From Candidatus Saccharimonadota bacterium (lineage in GTDB: Bacteria; Patescibacteriota; Saccharimonadia; Saccharimonadales; Saccharimonadaceae), in the NCBI GenBank assembly GCA_030537075.1, contig JAUNOS010000003.1, positions 89,127 through 153,126 of the forward strand: a stretch of DNA of 64,000 bases, given 5' to 3'. The notes below the pieces were generated by a model. The model was not told the origin of the DNA, made no database searches, and worked only from the letters and a program-made list of their open reading frames with translations. Made by a program: the position numbers and the translations under genes. This document shows positions 47,903-56,041 of this stretch, in pieces (the stretch's first letter is position 1; every line of letters starts with the position of its first letter).

Positions 47903-49168
47903 TCAGCCAGCCTTTGTGCTCGCTATGACCGATCGATACAGCGCCACATACCCCCGCCCCATCGCCTCGGCGCTGAGGCCTGCTGCCAGTCGACGTGAGG
48001 CGGCACTCAGACGCTGACGGGTTGCCTCGTCCGCAACCTCACGCATGCTGGCTGCGATATCGTCCACCTCAGGCGTCGGTGTCAGCAGACTGTTTTTAGG
48101 GGTCACGCCCACACTTAGCCGCGGGTCGCAGTAGATGATGGGCAGCCCGGCGCACACCGCTTCGGTGATGGTGATGGCTTGGGTGTCAAAGCTATGCGAC
48201 GCCAGCACGAAGACATCCGCCTGCCGGTAACGCTCAGCGATATCCTGCATAGACGAGAGATGCCGATGAAAGTGAATGCGCCCATCACCCGCCGCCAGTC
48301 GCCGCAGCGTGCGTTCATGCGCGCCACTACCGACGATATCGAGCTGCGCCTCGGGAATATCGGCTTTTAAAAATGCCTGGATGATAGCATCGACACGCTT
48401 TTCTGGCGCTAGTCGACAAACACTGAAAAATCGCACCGTCTCGCCGGACTTCTGCCGCCCCGTTCTTTCGCGCAGCAGCGCTGCTAGCTCGCGGTTTACT
48501 CCTGTCGGGATGACACGTCCGCGCTCAGCCAGTCCTTCGGCGCAGTCGCTGATGCGCTGAATCATGAACTCGGCCGGCGCACTGAAGGCATCGACGCGTG
48601 AGGCCACTGTCGCCAGCGAGTGCCAGTCGAACCGCGCCAAAAAACTCGGTCCATCCGCTGTCTTCGGTGCGAAACGCACGGGTTCGCATGACCGCTTACC
48701 GGCCGCCAGCGCGATAGCGGGATTGATGATGAAAAAATACGCCATAGAGCCCCAGAAGGCACCGAACGGCTGGCTGGCGTGCGTGCCAGCGAGATTGGCG
48801 TGAAAGGTATGTATGTGGGGGATCCCTTGCGTGCGCGCCACTCGTGCCGCCAGCATCAGCGCTCCCCGCTCCGTCTGGCTATGCACGATGTCGAATTGAT
48901 GCGTTTGACTGATCCGCCTGGCCAGCCGCCGGGAATGCCGCAAAATGCAGGTATACGGCGGCGCCCCTGGAATATACAGCGACGGCACCACCACTGTCTG
49001 ACAGTGCTGCGGCCGCTCCAAAAAATGCTTTGGCGCCAGCAGTGTCACCTCATGACCCAGTGCCACCAGCTCGTCAATTTGCGTCTGCATCGACCGCCCG
49101 ATACCCCCTGACGCCGGATAAAAATCATCAGTAAATAAGCCAATTCTCAACTTCGTCTCACGCGACAT
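47903..49168 (-). CDS. GT4-family glycosyltransferase
   Basis: 421 residues of GT-B fold. The N-terminal domain begins IGLFTDDFYPASGGIGRSM, and the C-terminal donor domain has VCRLAPEKRVDAIIQAF, DVFVLASHSFDTQAITITEA and the EX7E-like glutamates. Likely UDP- or GDP-sugar donor; acceptor could be a diacylglycerol or envelope glycan. It diverges from a related transferase through a symmetrical promoter region. There is an unusual insert around residues 140-195 with a hydrophobic stretch (AYFFIINPAIALAAG). Confidence 0.88.
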   Translation of the reverse strand: MSRETKLRIGLFTDDFYPASGGIGRSMQTQIDELVALGHEVTLLAPKHFLERPQHCQTVVVPSLYIPGAPPYTCILRHSRRLARRISQTHQFDIVHSQTERGALMLAARVARTQGIPHIHTFHANLAGTHASQPFGAFWGSMAYFFIINPAIALAAGKRSCEPVRFAPKTADGPSFLARFDWHSLATVASRVDAFSAPAEFMIQRISDCAEGLAERGRVIPTGVNRELAALLRERTGRQKSGETVRFFSVCRLAPEKRVDAIIQAFLKADIPEAQLDIVGSGAHERTLRRLAAGDGRIHFHRHLSSMQDIAERYRQADVFVLASHSFDTQAITITEAVCAGLPIIYCDPRLSVGVTPKNSLLTPTPEVDDIAASMREVADEATRQRLSAASRRLAAGLSAEAMGRGYVALYRSVIASTKAG

Positions 49169-49172
49169 ACTG

Positions 49173-49207
49173 CTCTTTAGTATACCATGCTGTGTTATAC
49201 TAAAGAG
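49173..49207. promoter_or_regulatory. Divergent glycosyltransferase promoters in a perfect 12-bp inverted repeat
   Basis: CTCTTTAGTATA (49173-49184) and TATACTAAAGAG (49196-49207) are perfect inverted repeats around an 11-bp centre. Each arm holds a TATACT -10 box pointing outward, so both genes begin with the same transcript start. Confidence 0.7.
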
Positions 49208-49212
49208 GAGTT

Positions 49213-50532
49213 ATGAAAATCGGCCTCTTCACCGACACCTACCGTCCGTCTATCAATGGCATCGTGTTCGTCGTCGAATCCTTAAAACGTGAGCTCGAAG
49301 CGCTGGGCCATGAGGTCTACGTCTTCTGCCCCGCCAAATCCATGCATCCAGCCCGCCAGGCGGAGCTTCTTTGCGAGGACGGCCACATCATCCGCTTTCC
49401 GTCCATCAAGGGCGCTTTTTTCGACGATTATGACACCTCGGTCTTCTTCCCGCCCGCTGCTCAGGCAAAGATCAAGGAGCTGGGGCTGGACGTCATTCAT
49501 ATTTTCACGCCGTCGCAAATCGGTCTGATGGGCGTGCGTGCGGCGCATAAAAATGACATTCCACTGGTCATCCAGCACTGCACCGACATGTATGAATTCG
49601 TCGAGCATTACCCGGCGGTGCTGCCCGGCATCCTGACGCTGGCCGGCGTGGTGCTGCCACTCTCTATCAAGCTAAGAGGGCGTGATTTCTGGGAAATCAT
49701 CAAATTATATCGACCGCGCGCTGGCGTCACCAAATGGAACCGCGCCATCGTCGAGCGTGTCGTCACCATCCTCTACAGTAAGGCCGACGCGGTTATCGCC
49801 CTGAGCCGCAAAAGCGTCGCTCAGCTCAGCGCCTGGCAGGATGACGATTATCTATATGACCTAACCTTGATGCCAAATGGCGTCAACGCCCTGCCCCGCG
49901 CCACCGCCGCTCAGCTGAAGGCTTTTCGCGACCAGTGGGGGCTGCGCAAAACCGATGAGGTCTTTGGCTTTGTGGGGCGTCTAGGCGAAGAGAAAAACTT
50001 GCCCATCCTCATCCAGGCCTTCGACAGATACATCGCTAAGGCCCGCCCGAAATCAAAGCTGCTTTTCGTGGGTGATTTCGAGTACCGCCAGAAACTGGAA
50101 GAGATGGCCGCCCAGAGCAAGTACGCGGAGCGCATCATTTTCACGGGGGCCCTGCCGCGCGAGGAGCTGGGTGTGGTGTATGCGGCGCTCGATGTGTTCT
50201 GTTTCCCGTCACTGAAGGATACCCAGGGTTGGGTGCTGCACGAGGCGGCGCATGCGCGCCTGCCCATCGTCATGATTGACACCCAGGTGTCAGAGGTGGT
50301 GCGTGATGGTGTGAACGGCATATTTGTCAAAAATCGGCCGAAAAGCATGGCGGACGCCGTCATTTCTCTCTTGAAATCGCCGGCACGCCGCGCCAAATTC
50401 GGCGGTGAAAGTAAAAAACTGGCGTCCGGCTATACCGAACGCCGCCAAGTGCGTAAATTAGAGAAATTATACCAGTCGCTTATCGCCCAGAAAGCTGCCG
50501 ACGCGTCTCGCGGTCTTGGTCACGACGCTTGA
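49213..50532 (+). CDS. GT4-family glycosyltransferase (diacylglycerol glucosyltransferase-like)
   Basis: 439 residues, GT-B fold: IGLFTDTYRPSINGIVFVVESL at the start (given as residues 3-24), HIFTPSQIGLMG, VPNGV-type LMPNGVNALP, FVGRLGEEKNLPILIQAF and the donor-site FPSLKDTQGWVLHEAAHARLP with the conserved glutamates. It resembles processive diacylglycerol glucosyltransferases, a function inferred only from overall pattern. GAGGAG lies a few bases before the ATG. Its last 53 bases overlap smpB on the other strand. Confidence 0.88.
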   Translation: MKIGLFTDTYRPSINGIVFVVESLKRELEALGHEVYVFCPAKSMHPARQAELLCEDGHIIRFPSIKGAFFDDYDTSVFFPPAAQAKIKELGLDVIHIFTPSQIGLMGVRAAHKNDIPLVIQHCTDMYEFVEHYPAVLPGILTLAGVVLPLSIKLRGRDFWEIIKLYRPRAGVTKWNRAIVERVVTILYSKADAVIALSRKSVAQLSAWQDDDYLYDLTLMPNGVNALPRATAAQLKAFRDQWGLRKTDEVFGFVGRLGEEKNLPILIQAFDRYIAKARPKSKLLFVGDFEYRQKLEEMAAQSKYAERIIFTGALPREELGVVYAALDVFCFPSLKDTQGWVLHEAAHARLPIVMIDTQVSEVVRDGVNGIFVKNRPKSMADAVISLLKSPARRAKFGGESKKLASGYTERRQVRKLEKLYQSLIAQKAADASRGLGHDA

Positions 50533-50962
50533 TGGTCTGGCGCTTGTCGTAGCGCTTCTTTCCCTTGCCCAGCGCGATAACGAGTTTAATAAAGCGCCCG
50601 CTGGTTAGTAGCTTCGTCGGCACGATGGTCATTCCCTGTTGCCGCGCCGCCGCAAACTGGTCAATCTGCTTGCGGCTAGCGAGGAGCTTACGCGCCGAGG
50701 TGTCCACGGTGCGAGCATTGGCCTCGCCGCGGACATTCAGCCGCAGCGAAAAACTCGCGTTGTTGAGCCACAATTCGCCCTGCTTCAGGCTGACGAACGC
50801 GCCCTTCAGCTGCACATGCCCGTCGCGCGCCGCTCGCACCTCAGGGCCAGTCAGCACCAGACCTGCCACGATATCCTCGCCCAACTCATAATCAAACCGC
50901 GCCCGGCGGTTGACGACGGACGTGGCCTGCTGCGGTCGCTTTGCGGGGCGAGCTTTGGTCAT
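50480..50962 (-). CDS. smpB: SsrA-binding protein SmpB
   Basis: 160-residue partner of tmRNA in trans-translation. Visible are NRRARFDYELGEDIVAGLVL, GPEVRAARDGHVQLKGAFV, LRAEVS-region SARKLLASRKQI and the basic C-terminal tail (RYDKRQTIKRRDQDRE) that enters the mRNA channel. The tmRNA gene itself is not in this window. A leaderless promoter (TATAAT six bases upstream) drives it. The C-terminal codons overlap the convergent glycosyltransferase gene by 53 bases. Confidence 0.96.
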   Translation of the reverse strand: MTKARPAKRPQQATSVVNRRARFDYELGEDIVAGLVLTGPEVRAARDGHVQLKGAFVSLKQGELWLNNASFSLRLNVRGEANARTVDTSARKLLASRKQIDQFAAARQQGMTIVPTKLLTSGRFIKLVIALGKGKKRYDKRQTIKRRDQDRETRRQLSGR

Positions 50963-50968
50963 GGATGT

Positions 50969-50974
50969 ATTATA
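50969..50974 (-). promoter_or_regulatory. -10 box TATAAT, leaderless promoter of smpB
   Basis: Ends six bases before the ATG at 50962. Confidence 0.6.
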
Positions 50975-51005
50975 GCAGATGGGGTGGCGCCTGAGGTTAA
51001 GAATA

Positions 51006-51386
51006 CTAGTCGAGGAGACCGTTTTCTTTCAGGGCTTCATCAGCGACTACTTGAGGGTCGGGCATCTCAACGTTGTTTAGTGTATGCTCTACTCTTGCGG
51101 CATAATCCTGGCAACCTTCAAAGCGCCTCATGCTTGTCGCTATAGCTAGTGTATCGGGGCTGCCTACCGTTATCATGGTTGTACGGAGAGCAAGCTCACT
51201 AAGAGTTTTAGCATCATCGGCAGCCAGCCCAGCCCTTTCGATACTATTTGGCTGTGCCTCCTCGCTAGTCAACATCCCATCAACCTGCGCGCACTCATCG
51301 CGTAGTTCGTCGGCAAGGGCATCGATACGCTCGCTAAGCCGACTAGTTACTTTTGGCATGTGGTCGAAATGAAAAACCTTACTCAT
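51006..51386 (-). CDS. Unknown small acidic helical protein
   Basis: 126 residues, acidic, mostly helical, no membrane segment and no recognisable motif. N-terminus MSKVFHFDHMPKV, then heptad-like RLSERIDALADELRDEC. It has a full promoter of the local type: TTGCAT (51421-51416), 17 bp, TATAAT (51398-51393), six bases to the ATG, so the transcript is leaderless. It is one of four unrecognised genes in a row on the minus strand. Confidence 0.7.
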   Translation of the reverse strand: MSKVFHFDHMPKVTSRLSERIDALADELRDECAQVDGMLTSEEAQPNSIERAGLAADDAKTLSELALRTTMITVGSPDTLAIATSMRRFEGCQDYAARVEHTLNNVEMPDPQVVADEALKENGLLD

Positions 51387-51392
51387 AATTTC

Positions 51393-51421
51393 ATTATAGC
51401 ATAAACTTGATAAAAATGCAA
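51393..51421 (-). promoter_or_regulatory. Leaderless promoter TTGCAT-17-TATAAT
   Basis: -35 TTGCAT and -10 TATAAT with a 17-bp spacer, ending six bases before the ATG at 51386. Confidence 0.7.
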
Positions 51422-51455
51422 TAGTTTAGCAAAACATCACACAAGCGCACATCAC

Positions 51456-51641
51456 CTACGTATCATCAGTATTCGATGCTTCTTGCTCTTCTGAGCTAGC
51501 CGCCTCACGAGCGACGACGCCCAGTGCTTCAGTGGCCTCCTGGTGCTTTATATCATCAGGGGATGGTTCGCCACGCCATTTTTCTGCATCTTCCAGAGTC
51601 GCGAGTCCTGCATGTAGCTGAAAGCCAGTTTCCATGCTCAT
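51456..51641 (-). CDS. Unknown 61-residue acidic protein
   Basis: 61 residues, strongly acidic toward the C-terminus (EEQEASNTDDT), predicted helical. AGGGAG precedes the ATG at 51641, which lies two bases after the stop of the upstream 279-residue gene, so the two are cotranslated. No family recognised. Confidence 0.6.
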   Translation of the reverse strand: MSMETGFQLHAGLATLEDAEKWRGEPSPDDIKHQEATEALGVVAREAASSEEQEASNTDDT

Positions 51642-51643
51642 AC

Positions 51644-52483
51644 TTACACTCCCTTCCAGCTATCAGGTGTATCTGACAGGCAGTTCATAATTTCTTCTTC
51701 GCTGCGCACCTTAAACTCATTATGCGCTTCCTCGAGGACAGAGATAAGGTGTCCTATCTCGCTTGGCGCTGCCTGCGGGTCGCCGACGATGGTCGTCACG
51801 TGGCTATAGAGCTGGTTGAGGGGCGCCTCTGGCGTGATTTGCCCCTGTTCATCGCGAACGATCGGATAGTGAGTCACCAGTTTCCCCGCCTCGTTATAGT
51901 GCAGCATTCTCGGGTCGACCGCTGTCTTAGTGGCTTCACTCAGCTTCAGCCGTAGGGCATTCAAGAGTGTTTCAGCGGCCCACTCGCCCGTTCCTGGGTA
52001 TTCTTTCTCTGACAGTGTTTCAGCGAGTGCGGCGATGGCCTGCCGCAGCTCCATACGGTAGTGACAGCCCTCGAGAGTAGAGACGAGATTGATAAGCTGC
52101 TCTTCTTGTTCTTGGCTCGTGGCTGCCGTGTCCGCGATAATGCGGATACGCTCCTCGATAAGGTTTCGCGCCTGCGTGTAGATACCTTGCTGGTCAACAT
52201 CGCCCTCTGGGTTAGCATCGCAGCCATAATCACGAATCCCAGTACTTCTTAGGCTCTCGAGGTACTTCTGGTGCTCTGGGTCCACGTCATGGAGCTCGGT
52301 TATTGCTCGCCAGGCCATATCCTTTAGGATGTTAATGTTATTGAATGTCAATTCAGGGTCGGTAACGACGCCTGTCTCATAGACGGTCGTGTGTAGGGGG
52401 TCGGCTTGACCGAGGAGGTCTCGGAGTTGGTCCTCGACTGTCAAAGGGCCTTCTTCTCGGTGACGTAAAGGTGATGTATGCAT
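51644..52483 (-). CDS. Unknown 279-residue acidic helical protein
   Basis: Soluble, acidic, almost wholly helical, with Cys residues spread singly and no known motif. It starts at the ATG at 52483 (MHTSPLRHREEG); TATAAT ends seven bases upstream. An upstream in-frame ATG (52492) would begin inside the -10 box. It is followed after two bases by the 61-residue gene. Its helical content, acidity and promoter style resemble the two unknown proteins on either side, but I see no clear sequence repeat among them. Confidence 0.72.
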   Translation of the reverse strand: MHTSPLRHREEGPLTVEDQLRDLLGQADPLHTTVYETGVVTDPELTFNNINILKDMAWRAITELHDVDPEHQKYLESLRSTGIRDYGCDANPEGDVDQQGIYTQARNLIEERIRIIADTAATSQEQEEQLINLVSTLEGCHYRMELRQAIAALAETLSEKEYPGTGEWAAETLLNALRLKLSEATKTAVDPRMLHYNEAGKLVTHYPIVRDEQGQITPEAPLNQLYSHVTTIVGDPQAAPSEIGHLISVLEEAHNEFKVRSEEEIMNCLSDTPDSWKGV

Positions 52484-52490
52484 AATTATC

Positions 52491-52519
52491 ATTATAGCAT
52501 AAAATTGCTAAAAAAGCAA
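52491..52519 (-). promoter_or_regulatory. Leaderless promoter TTGCTT-17-TATAAT
   Basis: -35 TTGCTT (52519-52514), 17-bp spacer, TATAAT (52496-52491), seven bases to the ATG at 52483. Confidence 0.65.
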
Positions 52520-52969
52520 TCAAATCGTGATATTGCTGCCGGTCTGGTCTGCTGTGATTTCGAGATTATGCAGCAGCCCTCTCGCGAATCTTCGCTGCCT
52601 GGCAGCGGCGGGATGCGTCATGGTGCTTACATGCTCCAGGCTCTGCATGAGGTGCGGAAAGTGTGGAAGTTCATGTAGTGGCGCCTCGCTAAGGTCGGCT
52701 AGAGTTTGGATAAGACAGCGTGCGTAGTGGTCAGGATTGTTATTTGGGTGGCTGGCGAGAAGCTGGGCTGTGGCATCGAGCTGCCTGAATGCCTCCTTGC
52801 TGGCTAGGGTACGCTCATCGGGATTCGCTAGTAGCGCGCAGTCGTGCAAGTACTGCAGCCACTCCTTGTAGCGCTCGGAGTAGTAGTCATAGGCCGCATC
52901 AGTCCAGATAAGCCGAGTATTAGCAAGGTCGACGGACTCTATATCTATCCGGGAAGTATCTTTATACAT
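52520..52969 (-). CDS. Unknown 149-residue helical protein
   Basis: 149 residues, soluble, helical, rich in Leu, His, Ala and Tyr (DAAYDYYSERYKEWLQYL). No motif recognised. The promoter is TTGCAT (53005-53000), 17 bp, TATAAT (52982-52977), seven bases to the ATG. It belongs to the orphan island and is divergent from the ParB-like gene. Confidence 0.7.
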   Translation of the reverse strand: MYKDTSRIDIESVDLANTRLIWTDAAYDYYSERYKEWLQYLHDCALLANPDERTLASKEAFRQLDATAQLLASHPNNNPDHYARCLIQTLADLSEAPLHELPHFPHLMQSLEHVSTMTHPAAARQRRFARGLLHNLEITADQTGSNITI

Positions 52970-52976
52970 AATTTAT

Positions 52977-53005
52977 ATTATATCACAAAATAGTATTTTA
53001 TGCAA
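52977..53005 (-). promoter_or_regulatory. Leaderless promoter TTGCAT-17-TATAAT
   Basis: Promoter elements with 17-bp spacing, ending seven bases before the ATG at 52969. It is separated from the divergent ParB-like promoter by about 26 bp. Confidence 0.7.
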
Positions 53006-53031
53006 TGATATATTTCACAACACCCCGCCCC

Positions 53032-53060
53032 TTGCAAAAGTAACGAACGTGGCGCATACT
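53032..53060 (+). promoter_or_regulatory. Leaderless promoter TTGCAA-17-CATACT of the ParB-like gene
   Basis: TTGCAA (53032-53037), 17-bp spacer, CATACT (53055-53060), six bases to the ATG at 53067. Confidence 0.68.
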
Positions 53061-53066
53061 GGTGGT

Positions 53067-54311
53067 ATGTTAAAGGAGAGGGTGTCGCCCCCGAATGGGA
53101 GTAGGTTTGAGAGTGGCGCGAAAGACTACACGGTCGCACCGTTTGCTGAGTGGCCGGACGGGAGGCGTTATACAGCGTTTCAGGACCGGTTGGCGGGTCT
53201 CGACATGGCGACACTCCCCTTTCATGTGAATGAGCTTGATCAGATTCGCACTGAGTATGATACGCAAGGTATCGATGACTTGGCGGCCCAGGTGCGAACG
53301 CCAGACGGCGTGAAGCCGTATTTCAAGCTGGTACAGTCGGTTCGGATCGCTGAATTTACTGACCAGGCGTCATTGGAGGCGTTTTTGGCGGACTTTCGGT
53401 TGTACTATGGTGGGATGGTTGAGGTATCTGCCGATGATCTTTCGCCCGAGCCGGATGGTAGCATTCGTATTTTAAACTACGGTCATCGCCGCTGCCGCGC
53501 AGTGCGTGCTGCTTGTGAGCCACATGGCTATTGGCCGACCCGCGCTGACGTCAAGACGGAAATTGATACAAACCCAACGTTTGAAGAGTTCATCGGGGCG
53601 CAGTATCGTGAGAATGAGCATCAGCGACCCTCCATCGTTGATGAAGCGAATAATATCCGCCGCTTGCATGAATTTTACGCTAGCAAAAATGGTGGCGACT
53701 ATCTGACTCAGGCGGAGCTGGCGCGGCGCTGTGGGTATAACGAAAATAAGGTGCGCGATGCACTGCGTTTCACTGAACTGCCGCCAGAGGTGTTGGCATT
53801 TTATGAGTATGGCTTGGTGAATTATTCCACGGCGGTCGAGGCATGGCGACTTATCGACATCTATGAGCAGTATTTGCATACGATGCATCCAGAGCGTTTT
53901 CCTAAGGGGTCACCAGCTTTGAGGCGAGAGGCGGTTGATTCATCGTTATTAGTGCTCAATAAACTGACAGAGAAACATATGCAGGGTTTGTCGCACGACC
54001 AAAAGCAGCAGATGATAAAAAACACCATCAATTCACTGCAGCCAGGGGCGATGGATCAGTTATTTGACGATGAAGAGAGTGGGGCTGTGGCGCCACGGCT
54101 GCGGCGGGCGCGGACCAAGATGGTGCAGACGGCGCTAGGGGCTATTGAACTAAATGCACCCACACTGGATGAAGCAGGTGTGGCAATGGCATTGGAGGCA
54201 GTCGCAGCACTTGCTGAGAAATTACAGGCGCGCCGAGATATGCTGGAGGTGCTGCGACTACAAGCCGAGGCTGGTGCGCAGTCCGTGCAGGATGGTGAGG
54301 GGCTATGCTAG
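53067..54311 (+). CDS. ParB/Noc-like DNA-binding protein
   Basis: 414 residues. The N-terminal ParB domain carries YGHRRCRAV (the GERRxRA-type CTP-binding motif) and ENEHQRPSIVDEANNI, and is followed by the helix-turn-helix LTQAELARRCGYNENKVRDAL. Compared with ParB it has a long N-terminal part and a helical C-terminal ~150 residues. No parA, parS or chromosome-origin gene is adjacent, so it may be a regulator or nucleoid protein rather than the segregation ParB. The start is set by CATACT six bases upstream; the longer frame from 53049 lies over the promoter. The next gene follows after 20 bases. Confidence 0.85.
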   Translation: MLKERVSPPNGSRFESGAKDYTVAPFAEWPDGRRYTAFQDRLAGLDMATLPFHVNELDQIRTEYDTQGIDDLAAQVRTPDGVKPYFKLVQSVRIAEFTDQASLEAFLADFRLYYGGMVEVSADDLSPEPDGSIRILNYGHRRCRAVRAACEPHGYWPTRADVKTEIDTNPTFEEFIGAQYRENEHQRPSIVDEANNIRRLHEFYASKNGGDYLTQAELARRCGYNENKVRDALRFTELPPEVLAFYEYGLVNYSTAVEAWRLIDIYEQYLHTMHPERFPKGSPALRREAVDSSLLVLNKLTEKHMQGLSHDQKQQMIKNTINSLQPGAMDQLFDDEESGAVAPRLRRARTKMVQTALGAIELNAPTLDEAGVAMALEAVAALAEKLQARRDMLEVLRLQAEAGAQSVQDGEGLC

Positions 54312-54318
54312 CTCATGC

Positions 54319-54324
54319 TATAAT
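54319..54324 (+). promoter_or_regulatory. -10 box TATAAT, leaderless promoter of the ABC-F gene
   Basis: Ends seven bases before the ATG at 54332. Confidence 0.55.
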
Positions 54325-54331
54325 GTGAGCG

Positions 54332-55978
54332 ATGATCGCGGATATTTCCATCACCGAGAAGAGCTTTGGTGACAAGCGCCTGATGAGCGCGGTGAAGTTC
54401 AGCGTGAAGACGAACGAGAAAATTGGCATCGTGGGGCGCAATGGTGTTGGCAAATCGACCTTGTTTGGCATCCTGGCGGGGACGGACACCGACTTTACCG
54501 GCGAGGTGGTCTATCGGCGCGGGTTGGTGGTGGCGGCGACCGCGCAGGAGCATCACGGCCTGGGCAATATGACGGTGATGCGGTATATTTTGCAGGGCCT
54601 GCCAGAGTATGCCACCTTGAAAGAAATTATTGATACTTACCCCGAGACTATGGGTGATAATATGCGGAAAATCGCTGAATACACCGAGGCGCTGGAGCGG
54701 TTTGACCAGAAGGGGTTTTATCAGGTTGAGGAGAAAATTGAGCGCGAGCTGGCGGGGTTTCAGCTGGCGGGAGTGGCGGGCCGGCCTTTGGCTTCCCTGT
54801 CGGGTGGGCAAAAGCGGCTGATCGAGATTGTCAAAATTATGCATTCGCAGGCGCAGTTGGCGTTGATCGACGAGCCGACCAACCACATGGACTATGTGGC
54901 GAAGCAGCAGTTTATCGACTGGGTGGCCAGTGCGCGCGAGGCCATGCTGATCATCACCCACGACCGCGACGTGCTTGAGCAAGTAGACCGTATCATTGAG
55001 CTGAAAGACGGCGGCAGCGTGAGTTACGCAGGCAATTATGAAGCGTACCTTAGGCAAAACGCCCAGGCGACGGCGACGGGTATGAGTAATTTTGAGCAGG
55101 TCGAAAAGCGCATAGTGAATTTGCGGCAGAAAGTGCTGGATTATCAGCGGCTAAAGGAAAAGTCGCGTAATCCCGGCACGATCCAGAAGTTCAAGCGACT
55201 GGAGATGGAGTCGCGGGCGGAGCTGGCGGAACTTGAGGCGATGGAGCGGCCGAGTTTTTGGATTGATAAGGAATCGGTGGGCGCGCTGGACTGGCGGGCG
55301 GCCGAGCGCTATGACAAGTTCAAGGCGAAGAATATTCGCCTGACCGTGCGTGACGCGGCGTCGCGCAGTAAGCATGTGTTGGTGCGGGCCACGGACTTGG
55401 CGCTCGGTATCGGTGAGCGAGTGCTGTTTGAGGGCGTGAATATCGATCTGCGCGAGGGCGAGGCGGTGGAGCTACGCGGCCGTAACGGTGCCGGCAAGAC
55501 GACGCTGATTCGGGCACTGTTGGGGGATGGTGCTGTGATTCCCATCATCTACGATGGTGAATTATTTCTCGATCCAAAGGTGCGCGTCGGTATGTACGAG
55601 CAAGAGATTAGTGAACAGTATCTGGCGCTGCCACTGGGTGAGGCCATCGAACGGATGTACCTGGACCGCGATCTGTCAATTTCCGACACGAAAATCCGCC
55701 AACTGTGCGCCGACTACCTCTTCACCGACACTGACCGCGCCACTCCCCTGGCCCGGCTGTCTGGTGGACAGAAAGCGCGCTTTCAGATCATCAGTATGCT
55801 GGCAAATGACCCGCAGCTGCTCATTCTCGACGAGCCGACGAATCACCTGGATCTCCCGAGTATCGAAGAGTTGGAAATCGCCCTTGGGAAATACAGCGGC
55901 GCTATTCTCTACGTCAGCCACGACAATTATTTCCGCGACATCATCGGCGGTGAGACGGTGCATATCGGTCCGCAGTAG
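54332..55978 (+). CDS. ABC-F family ATPase (ribosome-associated type)
   Basis: 548 residues, two fused ABC ATPase domains without membrane segments. First: VGRNGVGKSTLFG, LSGGQKRLIEI, LIDEPTNHMD. Second: LRGRNGAGKTTLI, LSGGQKARFQI, LILDEPTNHLD. A charged ~80-residue linker (NLRQKVLDYQRLKEKSRNP) lies between. ABC-F proteins act on the ribosomal E site as translation factors or antibiotic-protection factors; which applies cannot be decided. The leaderless promoter overlaps the end of the ParB-like gene's spacer. Confidence 0.94.
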   Translation: MIADISITEKSFGDKRLMSAVKFSVKTNEKIGIVGRNGVGKSTLFGILAGTDTDFTGEVVYRRGLVVAATAQEHHGLGNMTVMRYILQGLPEYATLKEIIDTYPETMGDNMRKIAEYTEALERFDQKGFYQVEEKIERELAGFQLAGVAGRPLASLSGGQKRLIEIVKIMHSQAQLALIDEPTNHMDYVAKQQFIDWVASAREAMLIITHDRDVLEQVDRIIELKDGGSVSYAGNYEAYLRQNAQATATGMSNFEQVEKRIVNLRQKVLDYQRLKEKSRNPGTIQKFKRLEMESRAELAELEAMERPSFWIDKESVGALDWRAAERYDKFKAKNIRLTVRDAASRSKHVLVRATDLALGIGERVLFEGVNIDLREGEAVELRGRNGAGKTTLIRALLGDGAVIPIIYDGELFLDPKVRVGMYEQEISEQYLALPLGEAIERMYLDRDLSISDTKIRQLCADYLFTDTDRATPLARLSGGQKARFQIISMLANDPQLLILDEPTNHLDLPSIEELEIALGKYSGAILYVSHDNYFRDIIGGETVHIGPQ

Positions 55979-55995
55979 CTACCTCACGACAGCAA

Positions 55996-56026
55996 AATCC
56001 CCGCACATATCTGGCGGGGATTATCG
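55996..56026 (-). terminator. Terminator of the glutaredoxin gene
   Basis: AATCCCCGC (55996-56004) pairs with GCGGGGATT (56014-56022). On the minus strand the hairpin runs into TTTT, so it ends the leftward glutaredoxin transcript; it may also slow the rightward ABC-F transcript. Confidence 0.75.
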
Positions 56027-56041
56027 TCACACTGGCTTAAC

